64,000 nucleotides of DNA from the NCBI GenBank assembly GCA_001464035.1, contig LNEC01000004.1, positions 62,001-126,000 on the forward strand. The letters are read 5' to 3'. Under the pieces are notes generated by a model, which did not search any database, was not told the origin of the DNA, and saw only the letters and a program-made list of their open reading frames with translations. The position numbers and the translations under genes were made by a program. The stretch comes from Bradyrhizobiaceae bacterium Ga0074131 (GTDB taxonomy: Bacteria > Pseudomonadota > Alphaproteobacteria > Rhizobiales > Xanthobacteraceae). This document shows positions 25,189 to 34,071 of the stretch, one piece after another (position 1 is the stretch's first letter; each line of letters starts with the position of its first letter).

Positions 25189-27035
25189 GACTTCACCTTC
25201 CGGAGCGGGGTCACCTTGAGCTGATCCTGGTGGTCGGCGATGGCGCCGGCGATGAAACGCGCGGTAATCGGCGTGCCGTCGTAGTGCAGGATCGGGATCA
25301 GCCGCACCGGATCGATCCCGTTCTCGTTGACGATGAGCGAACGAAGCTGCGCATCGCGGTTCTGCTCGACCACGTAGACGAAATCGTGGTCGGCGATGAA
25401 GCTTGCGACGCTCGAATGGAACGGGAAAGCGCGGATGCGCAGACGATCGAGCTGATGCCCGCGTGATTCCAGGATCCCGATCGCTTCGTCCATCGCCGGC
25501 GCGGTCGAGCCGAAATAGATCACGCCGTACTTGGTCGGCCTAGCTGCGTTGGCCTGCAGCGGCCGCGGTACCATGTCCTGGGCGGTTTCGAACTTGCGCA
25601 CCAGCCGCTGCATGTTGTCGGCATAGACAGGGCCTTCCTCGGAATAGATCGCGTAGCGGTTGCGCGAGGTGCCGCGGGTGAAGAACGAGCCCTTGGTCGG
25701 GTGAGTGCCGGGATAGGTGCGATAGGGGATGCCGTCGCCATCGACGTCGAGGTAGCGTCCGAAGTCGCGGCCGGGTTCGTCCAGCATCTCCGATGTCATC
25801 ACCTTGCCGCGGTCATATTGCCTTGCATCGTCCCACTTCAGCGGACGGGACAGACGGTGGTTCATGCCGATGTCGAGATCGAGCATGAGGAAGATCGTGG
25901 TCTGCAGCCGTTCCGCGAGATCGAACGCCTGAGCTGCAAATTCGAACGCCTCGGCCGGATCTTCCGGAAACAGCAGCACATGCTTGGTGTCGCCGTGCGA
26001 GGCATAGGCGCAGGCAATGATGTCGCATTGCTGGGTTCGCGTCGGCATACCGGTCGAGGGGCCGGCGCGCTGCACGTTCATGATCACGGCCGGGATTTCG
26101 GCGAAATAGGACAGGCCGATGAATTCCGTCATCAAGGATATGCCGGGACCCGACGTGGCGGTGAAGGCGCGGGCCCCGTTCCACGACGCACCGATCACGA
26201 TGCCGATCGAGGCGAGTTCGTCTTCGCCCTGTACGATGGCGTATTTCGCCTTGCCGGTGACGGGGTCGTGGCGCAGTTTCTTGCAGTGGCTGGTAAAGGC
26301 GTCGGCCACCGACGACGAGGGGGTGATCGGATACCACGCGCACACGGTGGCGCCGCCGTAGACCGCGCCGAGGGCAGCCGCGCTGTTGCCTTCGATGAAG
26401 ATGCGGTCGCCGACCTTGTCGGCCTTCCTGACGCGCAGGCCGATCGGGCATTTCAGGTTCTGCAGCGCCCAGTCGCGGCCGAGATGCAGCGCGTGAATGT
26501 TCGAGGACAACAGCTTTTCCTTGCCCTTGTACTGCTCGCCAATCAGCTGTTCGACGATCTTCGGATCCATGTCGAGCAGCGCGCACATCGCGCCGAGATA
26601 GATGATGTTCTTGAACAGCTGACGCTGCCGCGGATCGGTATAGGTCGAGTTGGTGATGGCAGTCAGCGGTACGCCGATCACGGCAATGTCGGCGCGGAAT
26701 TTCGAAGCCGGCATCGGCTTGGTCGAATCGTAGAACAGATAACCACCGGGCTCGATGGCGGCGATATCCTTGTCCCAGGTCTGCGGGTTCATCGCCACCA
26801 TCATGTCGACGCCGCCGCGGGCGCCGAGATGGCCATCCTCGGTCACCCGCACCTCGTACCAGGTCGGCAGGCCTTGGATGTTGGACGGGAAAACGTTGCG
26901 TGGGCTAACCGGCACGCCGTGGCGCAGAATCGATCGCGCGAACATCTCGTTGGCGCTCGCCGAACCCGAACCGTTGACATTGGCGAAGCGGACGACGAAG
27001 TCGTTTACGCTGCTGATCGGGCTTTGGACGGACAT
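25185..27035 (-). CDS. korA: 2-oxoacid:ferredoxin oxidoreductase, alpha subunit (gamma-alpha fused)
   Basis: A 616-residue subunit joining an N-terminal gamma domain (NDFVVRFANVNGSGSASANE, about 1-190) to the alpha/pyrimidine-binding part (GNSAAALGAVYGGATVCAWY onward) and a C-terminal domain II with FPFHSS and VYVVEQNRDAQLRSL. This gamma-alpha fusion is typical of KorA. The ATG at 27035 (MSVQSPISSVNDF) follows AGGA and lies inside the 3' end of the upstream flavoprotein gene (31-base overlap). Together with korB it should carry out reversible oxidative decarboxylation of a 2-oxoacid to acyl-CoA, passing electrons to ferredoxin. Confidence 0.9.
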   Translation of the reverse strand: MSVQSPISSVNDFVVRFANVNGSGSASANEMFARSILRHGVPVSPRNVFPSNIQGLPTWYEVRVTEDGHLGARGGVDMMVAMNPQTWDKDIAAIEPGGYLFYDSTKPMPASKFRADIAVIGVPLTAITNSTYTDPRQRQLFKNIIYLGAMCALLDMDPKIVEQLIGEQYKGKEKLLSSNIHALHLGRDWALQNLKCPIGLRVRKADKVGDRIFIEGNSAAALGAVYGGATVCAWYPITPSSSVADAFTSHCKKLRHDPVTGKAKYAIVQGEDELASIGIVIGASWNGARAFTATSGPGISLMTEFIGLSYFAEIPAVIMNVQRAGPSTGMPTRTQQCDIIACAYASHGDTKHVLLFPEDPAEAFEFAAQAFDLAERLQTTIFLMLDLDIGMNHRLSRPLKWDDARQYDRGKVMTSEMLDEPGRDFGRYLDVDGDGIPYRTYPGTHPTKGSFFTRGTSRNRYAIYSEEGPVYADNMQRLVRKFETAQDMVPRPLQANAARPTKYGVIYFGSTAPAMDEAIGILESRGHQLDRLRIRAFPFHSSVASFIADHDFVYVVEQNRDAQLRSLIVNENGIDPVRLIPILHYDGTPITARFIAGAIADHQDQLKVTPLRKVKS

Positions 27036-28804
27036 GATGTTCCTGCAAGGGTCATATCGATGAGGTATTTCTGCATGTCCCAGGCGCCGGTGGGACAGCG
27101 TTCGGCGCACAGGCCGCAGTGCAAGCAGACGTCTTCGTCCTTGACCATGACGCGCCCGGTCTTGAGGCCGTCGGCGACATAGAGGTCCTGGTCCGGATGC
27201 AGCGAGGGCGCCTTGAGCCGCGTCCGCAGATCGGCTTCCTCGCCATTCTCGGTGAAGGTGATGCAGTCCATCGGACAGATATCGACGCAGGCATCGCATT
27301 CGATGCACAATGGTGCTGCAAATACGGTCTGGACGTCGCAGTTCAGGCAGCGGTGAGCTTCGCCGAGCGCGAGCTTGAGGTCATAGCCGAGCTCGACCTC
27401 GGCGCGGATGTCCTTCAGCGCGATCACCTTGTCGCGATGCGGCACCTTGTAGCGCTTGTCGTTGGAGATGTCGTTGTCGTAGCTCCACTCGTGGATGCCC
27501 ATCTTTTGCGAGGATATCGTCACCTCGGGCAGCGGCCGTTCGGTGATGTCCTCGCCGGACAGCATCTTGTGGATCGACAGCGCGGCGTCGTGGCCGTGCG
27601 CCACCGCCCAGATGATATTCTTCGGGCCAAACGCGGCGTCGCCGCCGAAGAACACCTTCGGATTGGTCGACACAAAAGTCTTGGCGTCGACCTTGGGCAT
27701 GTTCCACTTGTCGAACTCGACGCCGCAGTCGCGTTCGATCCAGGGGAAGGAATTCTCCTGGCCGACCGCCACCAATACGTCGTCACAGTTGATCGTCTCG
27801 TCCGCTTCGCCCGAGGGCACGAGATTGCGGCGGCCATTGGCGTCGTATTCCGCCTTCACCTTCTGGAAGGTGACGCCGGTAAGCTTGCCGTTGTCGTGAA
27901 CGAAAGCGACCGGCACCATGAAATTGAGGATCGGAATGTCCTCGTGGAGGGCGTCTTCCTTCTCCCAGGGGCTGGCCTTCATCTCCTCGAAGCCCGAACG
28001 CACGATCACCTTGACGTCTTCGCCGCCGAGCCGGCGCGCGGTGCGGCAGCAATCCATCGCGGTGTTGCCGCCGCCGAGCACGATAACGCGCTTGCCGATC
28101 TTGCTGATGTGCTCGAACGAGACCGACGCGAGCCATTCGATGCCGATGTGGATATTGGCGGCGGCTTCCTTGCGTCCGGGAATATCGAGCTCGCGGCCGC
28201 GCGGTGCGCCGGAGCCGACGAACACCGCGTCGTAGGTCTCGGTCAGCAACTGCTTCAGGCTGTCGATGCGGTGGCCGCCCTTGAACTCGATGCCGAGATC
28301 GAGGATGTAGTCGGTTTCCTCGTCGATCACCGAATCCGGCAGCCGGAATTTCGGGATCTGCGTCCGCATCATGCCGCCGGCCTTGGGGTCGGAATCGAAC
28401 ACGGTGCAGTGATAGCCGAGCGGGGCGAGGTCGCGGGCCACCGTCAGCGAGGCGGGGCCGCCGCCGACGATCGCGATGCGCTTGCCGTTTCTAGCCATTG
28501 GCTTCGGCATGCGATGCTTGACGTCGTCCTTGAAATCGGCGGCGACGCGCTTCAACCGGCAGATTGCGACCGGCGTATCCTCGACGCGGCCGCGGCGGCA
28601 AGCGGGCTCGCACGGGCGATCGCAGGTGCGTCCAAGAATTCCCGGAAACACGTTCGATCGCCAATTGATCATGTAGGCATCGCTGTAGCGGCCTTCAGCA
28701 ATCAGGCGGATGTATTCCGGAACGGGCGTATGCGCGGGACAGGCCCATTGGCAATCTACCACTTTATGGAAGTAGTCCGGCGCCGAAATATCAGTCGGTT
28801 TCAT
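27005..28804 (-). CDS. GltD-like NAD(P)/FAD iron-sulfur oxidoreductase with C-terminal 4Fe-4S domain
   Basis: A 599-residue flavoprotein resembling the small subunit of glutamate synthase. The N-terminal cysteine clusters are CQWACPAHTP and CDRPCEPACRRG. An FAD-binding IVGGGPASLTVARDL and an NAD(P)-binding VIVLGGGNTAMDC follow. The C-terminus carries two ferredoxin motifs, CIECDACVDICP and CLHCGLCAERCP. No glutamate synthase large subunit is nearby. Instead its end overlaps korA, so I infer it shuttles electrons between KorAB and NAD(P), possibly replacing a free ferredoxin reductase. The ATG at 28804 follows AGGCAGGA. There are no membrane segments. Confidence 0.85.
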   Translation of the reverse strand: MKPTDISAPDYFHKVVDCQWACPAHTPVPEYIRLIAEGRYSDAYMINWRSNVFPGILGRTCDRPCEPACRRGRVEDTPVAICRLKRVAADFKDDVKHRMPKPMARNGKRIAIVGGGPASLTVARDLAPLGYHCTVFDSDPKAGGMMRTQIPKFRLPDSVIDEETDYILDLGIEFKGGHRIDSLKQLLTETYDAVFVGSGAPRGRELDIPGRKEAAANIHIGIEWLASVSFEHISKIGKRVIVLGGGNTAMDCCRTARRLGGEDVKVIVRSGFEEMKASPWEKEDALHEDIPILNFMVPVAFVHDNGKLTGVTFQKVKAEYDANGRRNLVPSGEADETINCDDVLVAVGQENSFPWIERDCGVEFDKWNMPKVDAKTFVSTNPKVFFGGDAAFGPKNIIWAVAHGHDAALSIHKMLSGEDITERPLPEVTISSQKMGIHEWSYDNDISNDKRYKVPHRDKVIALKDIRAEVELGYDLKLALGEAHRCLNCDVQTVFAAPLCIECDACVDICPMDCITFTENGEEADLRTRLKAPSLHPDQDLYVADGLKTGRVMVKDEDVCLHCGLCAERCPTGAWDMQKYLIDMTLAGTSCPSKARSAA

Positions 28805-28862
28805 TCCTGCCTTGTCCGCGCGATTTCAAGGAAGGCGCGGCCTTATCTTTGCCTGCGAACGC

Positions 28863-28898
28863 TCAGTCGGCGTTCTTGTGGTTTTTGAGTTGCATCAT
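28863..28898 (-). promoter_or_regulatory. Possible 11-codon leader ORF with hairpin at its stop
   Basis: Upstream of the flavoprotein gene, ATG-ATG at 28898 behind AAGG opens an 11-codon frame (MMQLKNHKNAD) ending at 28863. The arms GAACGC and GCGTTC with a 7-base loop overlap its last codons and stop. This could be a translated leader acting in attenuation, or chance. There is no run of one amino acid to suggest a sensed ligand. Confidence 0.2.
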
Positions 28899-29033
28899 AG
28901 GCTTACCTTATTAGAGGCATTCCAGAGCGTGCACAAAGGCAAATTTGTCTCACCACCAGCCTTCATTAGTCGAAGGCCGTAACGTTAGTGTCATTGCGGC
29001 AGTGCAGCATGCGCCACGCGGTTCACGCCGCGT

Positions 29034-29699
29034 TCAAATCGTCGGGAGGTCGCTCTTCGCCAGGTCCCACAGCAGATGATAGAGGCCGGTCGAGATCACG
29101 GCGGATTTGACCGCGGCGTCTCCAAGGCGCGCGGTGATGGCTGCCGACACCGCCTTCACATCCGTCCCGTCGATCAGCACGAACCAGTCACCGGCGCCGG
29201 GAGTGGGGGCCGAAGGATCGCCGTTGATCGGCTTGGACAATGAAGGATCGCTTTCGAGCAGGTGCATCGAGATAATTCCGTCCAGCGTCCCGGGTTCGAG
29301 TTGATCCCGCAGTGCGGTACGCAACCTATCCTTGTCTGCGGGACGCAGGCGGACGATGCCGAGTGCGGCACCCCGGCCCTGGCCGCAGCTGATGCTGATG
29401 CGCGCGACCGCGCGGATCATGTTCCTGAAGCGCGCGATGTTCGCTTTCGACCAGGCGGTCTGGTTGGCGAGCGCCGCGCGATAGGCTGGACTGTCGAGCA
29501 CCTCGAAGGTCTCGGTGGAATAGAGGCTGAGATATTTCGGCCTGGCGTCATGGGCGACATAGCGCCGGGCCTCAAGGAAACCGGGAATCGCGACGCGCTC
29601 CTCGAGATGCTCGCGGTCGTACCAGCGGTTGAATTCGGCCTCGTCCGATGGGTCAATGTCCATCGACGTCAGCAGCATTCCCTTTCCGGCGAGCGGCAT
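29034..29699 (-). CDS. Alpha-beta barrel protein of unknown function (DUF4286-like)
   Basis: A 221-residue protein with two related halves. The first contains DPSDEAEFNRWYDREHLEER and FLEARRYVAHDARPKYLSLY, the look of dimeric alpha-beta barrel (EthD/DUF4286-like) proteins. The second contains ALGIVRLRPADKDRLRTAL and GDWFVLIDGTD. No catalytic motif is evident. The ATG at 29699 lies 11 bases after the iminopeptidase stop, so it is probably the last gene of the pqq transcript. Its role with PQQ is unknown, and it may simply be a passenger. Confidence 0.7.
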   Translation of the reverse strand: MPLAGKGMLLTSMDIDPSDEAEFNRWYDREHLEERVAIPGFLEARRYVAHDARPKYLSLYSTETFEVLDSPAYRAALANQTAWSKANIARFRNMIRAVARISISCGQGRGAALGIVRLRPADKDRLRTALRDQLEPGTLDGIISMHLLESDPSLSKPINGDPSAPTPGAGDWFVLIDGTDVKAVSAAITARLGDAAVKSAVISTGLYHLLWDLAKSDLPTI

Positions 29700-29710
29700 G
29701 TTGATTGTCC

Positions 29711-30700
29711 CTATCGCTTGATGATGGATGCAAGATCCGCAATCGCCTTCATCACGGCGTCCCGCACGCCGGGATCGTACAGCGAGTGGCCGGCGCCTTC
29801 GATGATGCGAACGTCGCAACCTTGCCATGCCGCGGCGAGCGCGTGCGAGGTCGCGGGCGGACACAGCAGATCATAGCGGCCCTGCACGATGATGCCGGGA
29901 ATGCCTTCGAGTCGGCCGGCTCCATCAAGGAGCTGACCGGGTCGCATGAAGCAATCGTTCAGGAAATAATGCGCTTCCATGAACGGCGTCGAAGGCAGCG
30001 CTCGGGGCGAATTCAGCGAATTGAAATCCAGCCGGACCCGCGACGAGGTGTGTTCCGAAAGGACGCGTTCGGTGTCGCCCCAGGCGCGGGCGGCGGGGCC
30101 GTGCACCGCCGGATCGGAATCAAGGATACGGCGGAAGTAGGCATCCAGCGGTCTTTCGCGTTCTGCCCCCGGCAGCACGCCCAGAAAATCCTCGGAGAGA
30201 GCGGGATGCAGGCGCGGCAGCGCATCGAGGAAGGCGCTTTCCAATTCCTGACGGGTACCGAGAAAGGTCGCGCGCAATACTATGCCGCTGACCCGGTCGG
30301 GATGCGTTTGCGCATAGGCCAGCGCCAGCGTCGCGCCCCAGGATCCACCCACGATCATCCAGCGCTGAAACCGAAACTTCTCGCGGATCAGCTCCATGTC
30401 GGCGATCAGATGCGCCAGGGTGTTGTCGTCGCGGCGGCCTTTTGGGCGGCTTCGCCCGGCGCCGCGCTGGTCGAACAACACCGCATGGAATCGCTCGGGG
30501 TCGAACAGCCGCCGGTGATCGGGCTGGCAGCCGCTGCCCGGACCGCCGTGCAGATAGACCGCCGGGATGCCATCCGCGCGGCCGACTGTTTCGAGATGGA
30601 TCTCGTGGCCGTCGCCGACCGGCATGAGCTCCGAAGTCAGCGGTGCGAAGGGATCGGAGCGGTGGCCGCCGGCTTTGCCCGCGTCGGCGTCAGGCGCCAT
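29711..30700 (-). CDS. pip: Proline iminopeptidase (alpha/beta hydrolase, S33)
   Basis: Removes N-terminal proline from peptides. The 329-residue product has the oxyanion motif LHGGPGSGCQPDH, FDQRGAGRSRPKG, and the nucleophile Ser in VGGSWGATLALAYA; the terminal His is in IEGAGHSLYDPG. These are the hallmarks of bacterial prolyl aminopeptidase. The ATG at 30700 overlaps the end of pqqE by 11 bases, so it is translated with the PQQ operon. PqqA contains two prolines, and peptide remnants must be degraded in PQQ synthesis, so a role there is possible but unproven. Confidence 0.88.
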   Translation of the reverse strand: MAPDADAGKAGGHRSDPFAPLTSELMPVGDGHEIHLETVGRADGIPAVYLHGGPGSGCQPDHRRLFDPERFHAVLFDQRGAGRSRPKGRRDDNTLAHLIADMELIREKFRFQRWMIVGGSWGATLALAYAQTHPDRVSGIVLRATFLGTRQELESAFLDALPRLHPALSEDFLGVLPGAERERPLDAYFRRILDSDPAVHGPAARAWGDTERVLSEHTSSRVRLDFNSLNSPRALPSTPFMEAHYFLNDCFMRPGQLLDGAGRLEGIPGIIVQGRYDLLCPPATSHALAAAWQGCDVRIIEGAGHSLYDPGVRDAVMKAIADLASIIKR

Positions 30701-31898
30701 GGTCGCCGCCGCTCTCGGGCGTTCCCCCGGCGAAATTGCGATAGATGAAACGGTTATTGTCGGACGCGGCCTCGAGCTCGGCCTGCTTGAAGATCGTCTC
30801 ATGCATCGGCGACAGCGTGCAGGCCGGGTCGGTATTGCCGGCATCGCCGGTCAAGGCAAAAGCCTGGCAACGGCAGCCGCCGAAGTCGATCTCCCGGAAT
30901 TCGCAACTCTTGCACGGCTCCTTCATCCAGCCGGTGCCGCGATAGCGGTTGAAGGCTTCGGAGTTCTGCCAGATCCAGGCAATCGAATGATTCGATCGCA
31001 CGCTTTCGAATTCGAGCCCGGTAACGGACTCGGCGGCGTGGCAGGGCAGGATTTTTCCCGCCGGCGAAATATTGAAGAACTGCCGGCCCCAGCCGCCCAT
31101 GCATTTCTTTGGCCGCAGCGAATAATAGTCGGGCACCACATAGTCGATGGCGAGGATGCCTTTCAGCCTCGCCGCGGCTTCCTCGACGATGCGGCTGGCC
31201 TCCTCGATCTGCTCCAGCGTCGGCATCAGCGCCGCGCGGTTTTTCAGCGCCCAGCCGTAATACTGCACGTTGGCGACCTCGAGCCGGTCGGCGTCGAGAT
31301 CGACCGCCATCTCGATGACGTCGGAGAGCTGATGCAGGTTTTGCCGGTGCATCACCGCATTGACGGTCAGCGGCAGATCCAGCTCGCGGGTCCATCTTGC
31401 AACCTGGATCTTTTTCTCATGCGCGTTCTTCAGGCCGGCTACGCGGTCAGCCACCATGGGCTCGTTTCCCTGGAAGCTGATCTGCACGTGGCACAGTCCG
31501 GCATCGGCCAGCGCGACAAGTTTCTCCCTGGTCAGCAACACCGCCGACGTGATGAGATTGGAGTACAGCCCGACATCGCTGGCGTGCCGTACCAGTTCGA
31601 CCAGGTCCTTGCGCGCGGTGGGTTCGCCGCCTGAAAAATGGATCTGCAGCACGCCGATTTGGGCGAGTTCGGTGAGAACCTTCTTCCACTCCTCGGTGGT
31701 GAGTTCGCTGCCGCCGCGGTCGAGCTCGACCGGATTGGAGCAATACGGGCACTGTAGCGGACAGCGATGCGTCAGTTCGGCGAGCACCGCGAGCGGAATG
31801 CCAAACGTCTCCGCCGTCGAGCCGCGAGCCTCCAGCACCGCTAGCCCGTCATGGGGGTCGCTGGCCGCTATGCCGGCATCAGACAGCGTCGGACTCAT
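30690..31898 (-). CDS. pqqE: PqqA peptide cyclase (radical SAM), PqqE
   Basis: Forms the carbon-carbon bond between the Glu and Tyr side chains of PqqA, the first committed step of PQQ synthesis, working with PqqD. The 402-residue product has the radical-SAM motif CPLQCPYC near residue 46, the SAM-binding FSGGEPTAR, and a C-terminal SPASM domain with CMGGWG, CHAA, CKSCEFREIDFGGCRCQ. It starts at ATG 31898, overlapping the pqqD stop as ATGA. Length and cysteine spacing are normal. Confidence 0.96.
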   Translation of the reverse strand: MSPTLSDAGIAASDPHDGLAVLEARGSTAETFGIPLAVLAELTHRCPLQCPYCSNPVELDRGGSELTTEEWKKVLTELAQIGVLQIHFSGGEPTARKDLVELVRHASDVGLYSNLITSAVLLTREKLVALADAGLCHVQISFQGNEPMVADRVAGLKNAHEKKIQVARWTRELDLPLTVNAVMHRQNLHQLSDVIEMAVDLDADRLEVANVQYYGWALKNRAALMPTLEQIEEASRIVEEAAARLKGILAIDYVVPDYYSLRPKKCMGGWGRQFFNISPAGKILPCHAAESVTGLEFESVRSNHSIAWIWQNSEAFNRYRGTGWMKEPCKSCEFREIDFGGCRCQAFALTGDAGNTDPACTLSPMHETIFKQAELEAASDNNRFIYRNFAGGTPESGGDHGA

Positions 31899-32209
31899 GA
31901 GGTCTTCTCGCGTGCTTCCGTCAAAAATCCCTTGTCAGCCAGGTCCTGCAGCATCGCGATGACGTCGGTTGCGATCGCCTGCCGTTCGGCGGCGTATTTG
32001 GCCGCCAGCCCGTCGACCATATCGGCGACGCTGCGGACGCCGTCGCAAAGCTGCAGCACTTCCACCGCGATGTCATCCGGCGCCAGCACGCGCTCCGGCG
32101 CGAGAATCACCCAGACCTGCCGCGTCTCGTCGAACTTCAGCCTGGCATGTCGCGGCAGAACCGGCCGGCTGGTTTCACTGACTCTGATGTTGCGGCCGCG
32201 GCCTGCCAT
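31895..32209 (-). CDS. pqqD: PQQ biosynthesis peptide chaperone PqqD
   Basis: Binds PqqA and presents it to PqqE (RRE fold). From ATG 32209 the product has about 104 residues, with RPVLPRHARLKFDETRQVWV, ILAPERVLAPDDIAVEVLQL and a helical C-terminus, all typical. Longer in-frame extension to 32320 overlaps pqqC and lacks similarity. It lies 22 bases after pqqC and overlaps pqqE by four bases. PqqC and PqqD are separate here, unlike the PqqCD fusion in some methylotrophs. Confidence 0.93.
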   Translation of the reverse strand: MAGRGRNIRVSETSRPVLPRHARLKFDETRQVWVILAPERVLAPDDIAVEVLQLCDGVRSVADMVDGLAAKYAAERQAIATDVIAMLQDLADKGFLTEAREKTS

Positions 32210-32231
32210 CGCTTCGACCCGTGGTTCGCTT

Positions 32232-33011
32232 CTAATTGTCCTTGGGAACAAACGCCCCCGGGGGCACGTGGCCATTGACATAGGCATGATACAGCGCATC
32301 GAGCTGAACCCATAGCACATTGGTCTTGAATATCAGCGCATTGCAGACCGCTTCGCGCTCCGCCGGCGTCGTGGCATGTTCCCTGACATATTCGAGTGCA
32401 AAGCCCGCGTCGCGTGGCGCCTGCGTCAGGCGTCGGCTGAAATAGCTCATGATGTCGGGGTTGACGAAATCGTAATGCGCCAGCATTCCGGAAATACGTT
32501 CTTCATGCAGGTTCGGTGCGAACAGTTCCGTCAGCGAGGAGGCGATGGCTTCGAGCGGGCTCTTGTCGCGGACGAAATGCACATAGGCCTCGACCGCGAA
32601 ACGCGTTGCCGGCAAGATGCCCTCGGTGGATTCCACATAAGCACTGTCGAGTCCCAGTCCTTCCGTGAGTTTCAACCAGCGCTCGATGCCGCCTTCGGCC
32701 CCGACATCCCCATCATGGTCCTCGATCCGGTGCCGCCATTCCATGCGGATGTGGCGGTCGCGGAAGCGCGAAATCACCACCGCGTCCTTGATGGGAATGG
32801 TGCTCTGGTAGAAATAGCGGTTCAGCGCCCAGGCCTGCACCTGACCCTTGTTCAGTTTGCCGCCATGCAGCAGCCGGTGAAACGGATGCAGATTGTGGTA
32901 GCGGGTCGCGCCGATGTGGCGAAGGGCTGCTTCAAGTTCTTCGGCGTCGTTGAGCGGCGCGCCGTTGGCGACCGAGAAGGCTGTCATCCCGTTGAGGGGT
33001 ATCGCGTTCAC
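32232..33011 (-). CDS. pqqC: Pyrroloquinoline-quinone synthase PqqC
   Basis: Cofactor-free oxidase that closes the ring and performs the final eight-electron oxidation to PQQ. From GTG 33011 the product has 259 residues. It has the family signatures HNLHPFHRLLHGGKLNKGQV, WALNRYFYQSTIPIKDAVVI, WRHRIEDHDG and FAPNLHEERISGML. The GTG overlaps the pqqB stop (GTGA at 33008-33011), showing coupled translation. An in-frame ATG eight codons later would still include the core. Confidence 0.95.
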   Translation of the reverse strand: MNAIPLNGMTAFSVANGAPLNDAEELEAALRHIGATRYHNLHPFHRLLHGGKLNKGQVQAWALNRYFYQSTIPIKDAVVISRFRDRHIRMEWRHRIEDHDGDVGAEGGIERWLKLTEGLGLDSAYVESTEGILPATRFAVEAYVHFVRDKSPLEAIASSLTELFAPNLHEERISGMLAHYDFVNPDIMSYFSRRLTQAPRDAGFALEYVREHATTPAEREAVCNALIFKTNVLWVQLDALYHAYVNGHVPPGAFVPKDN

Positions 33012-33937
33012 AGCGTGATCTCCGTTCCATCGGCGGGAATTTGCCAGCCCGCGCGCTCCGCTGCCTGGCGTTCGGCTGAATCGTGCAGCAGCGCCGGGTT
33101 GGAATTGTTGATATGCAGAAACACTTTCCGGCCGATACCGAGGCCCGACAGAGCTTCTATCGCGCCGCTGTCGCCCGACATGGCAATATGTCCCATGCTG
33201 ACCCCGGTCTTGTTGCCGAGACCGGCCGCGATCAACTCGTCGTCGCGCCACACCGTGCCGTCGAAGAAGATCAGCGGCGCACCGGCAAGCCTGGATTTGA
33301 GATCGTCGGTCACATGGGCGCAAGCGGCGAGAAAGTAGAAATACTTGCCCGTTGCCTTATCGCCAATTCGCAGGCCGAGCGTGTCACCCGCGCCGCTATC
33401 GCCCGCAGGGTGAGCCTTGCCCTCCAGATACCATGCGCTCTTGCCGGGAGCGGCAAACGGCAGGATTTCGAGCCCGGACGGCGATTGGTCGGGCAATGCC
33501 GGTTCGAACGCCCGGTCTGTTTCCATCGGCTGGCGCCGAACGTTTTTCTCGTTCAGCACATTGAAGATGCTGTTGTCCGCCAGGATCGCAAGCACCGCGC
33601 GATGTGCGTAGATGGTGAACGGCGAGCCCTCGCGCATCGACAGCAGACCGGCCACGGCATCGATCTCGCCGTTGGTCAGGATCACCCCCGCTATCGGGCT
33701 GTGACGAAGTTTCCCTGCACGGGGATGAAGCTGCGGGGTCGCAATCAACTGCTGGCGCAAATCGGGGGAGGCGTTGATCAGAAACCAGTGCTCGCCATCA
33801 GCGCTGACCGCGATCGAGGCCTGGGTGCTCTGAAGTTCGGGATGCTCGTTTCGTGCTGCCCGACACACCGGACATCCGCAGTTCCACTGCGGAACGCCAC
33901 CCCCTGCCGCCGCGCCCAGGACGACGACGCGAAGCAT
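33008..33937 (-). CDS. pqqB: PQQ biosynthesis protein PqqB (MBL fold)
   Basis: MBL-fold hydroxylase acting on the tyrosine-derived part of the PQQ precursor. The 309-residue product starts MLRVVVLGAAAGGGVPQWNC, followed by CPVCRAA, SPIAGVILTNGEIDAVAGLL and the late VSMGHIAMSGD and FLHINNSNPAL blocks. The ATG at 33937 has AGGAG 8 bases upstream. It is separated from pqqA by 134 bases that contain a hairpin at 34014-34037. Confidence 0.95.
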   Translation of the reverse strand: MLRVVVLGAAAGGGVPQWNCGCPVCRAARNEHPELQSTQASIAVSADGEHWFLINASPDLRQQLIATPQLHPRAGKLRHSPIAGVILTNGEIDAVAGLLSMREGSPFTIYAHRAVLAILADNSIFNVLNEKNVRRQPMETDRAFEPALPDQSPSGLEILPFAAPGKSAWYLEGKAHPAGDSGAGDTLGLRIGDKATGKYFYFLAACAHVTDDLKSRLAGAPLIFFDGTVWRDDELIAAGLGNKTGVSMGHIAMSGDSGAIEALSGLGIGRKVFLHINNSNPALLHDSAERQAAERAGWQIPADGTEITL

Positions 33938-34013
33938 GATCCGTCTCCTGGATATTCCAGCGCGATAATCGTGAAAACCCTGCCAGGTGTAACTGGACAC
34001 GATTCTTCGCTTG

Positions 34014-34037
34014 GGATCTTGTCGCGCCCCAAGATCC
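34014..34037 (-). promoter_or_regulatory. Hairpin in the pqqA-pqqB intercistronic region
   Basis: A perfect 8-base inverted repeat, GGATCTTG and CAAGATCC with an 8-base loop, lies between the pqqA stop and the pqqB start. It lacks a following U-run, so a simple intrinsic terminator is unlikely. It may protect or partly attenuate the message, giving more PqqA peptide than enzymes. Confidence 0.5.
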
Positions 34038-34071
34038 ACCCTCCGTCACTTGAACCTGTTGCAGCCGCCTT

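Noticed and set aside
27119..28888. 589-codon plus-strand frame opposite the flavoprotein
   Set aside because: The minus strand has FAD, NAD(P) and four iron-sulfur motifs; the plus frame has none.
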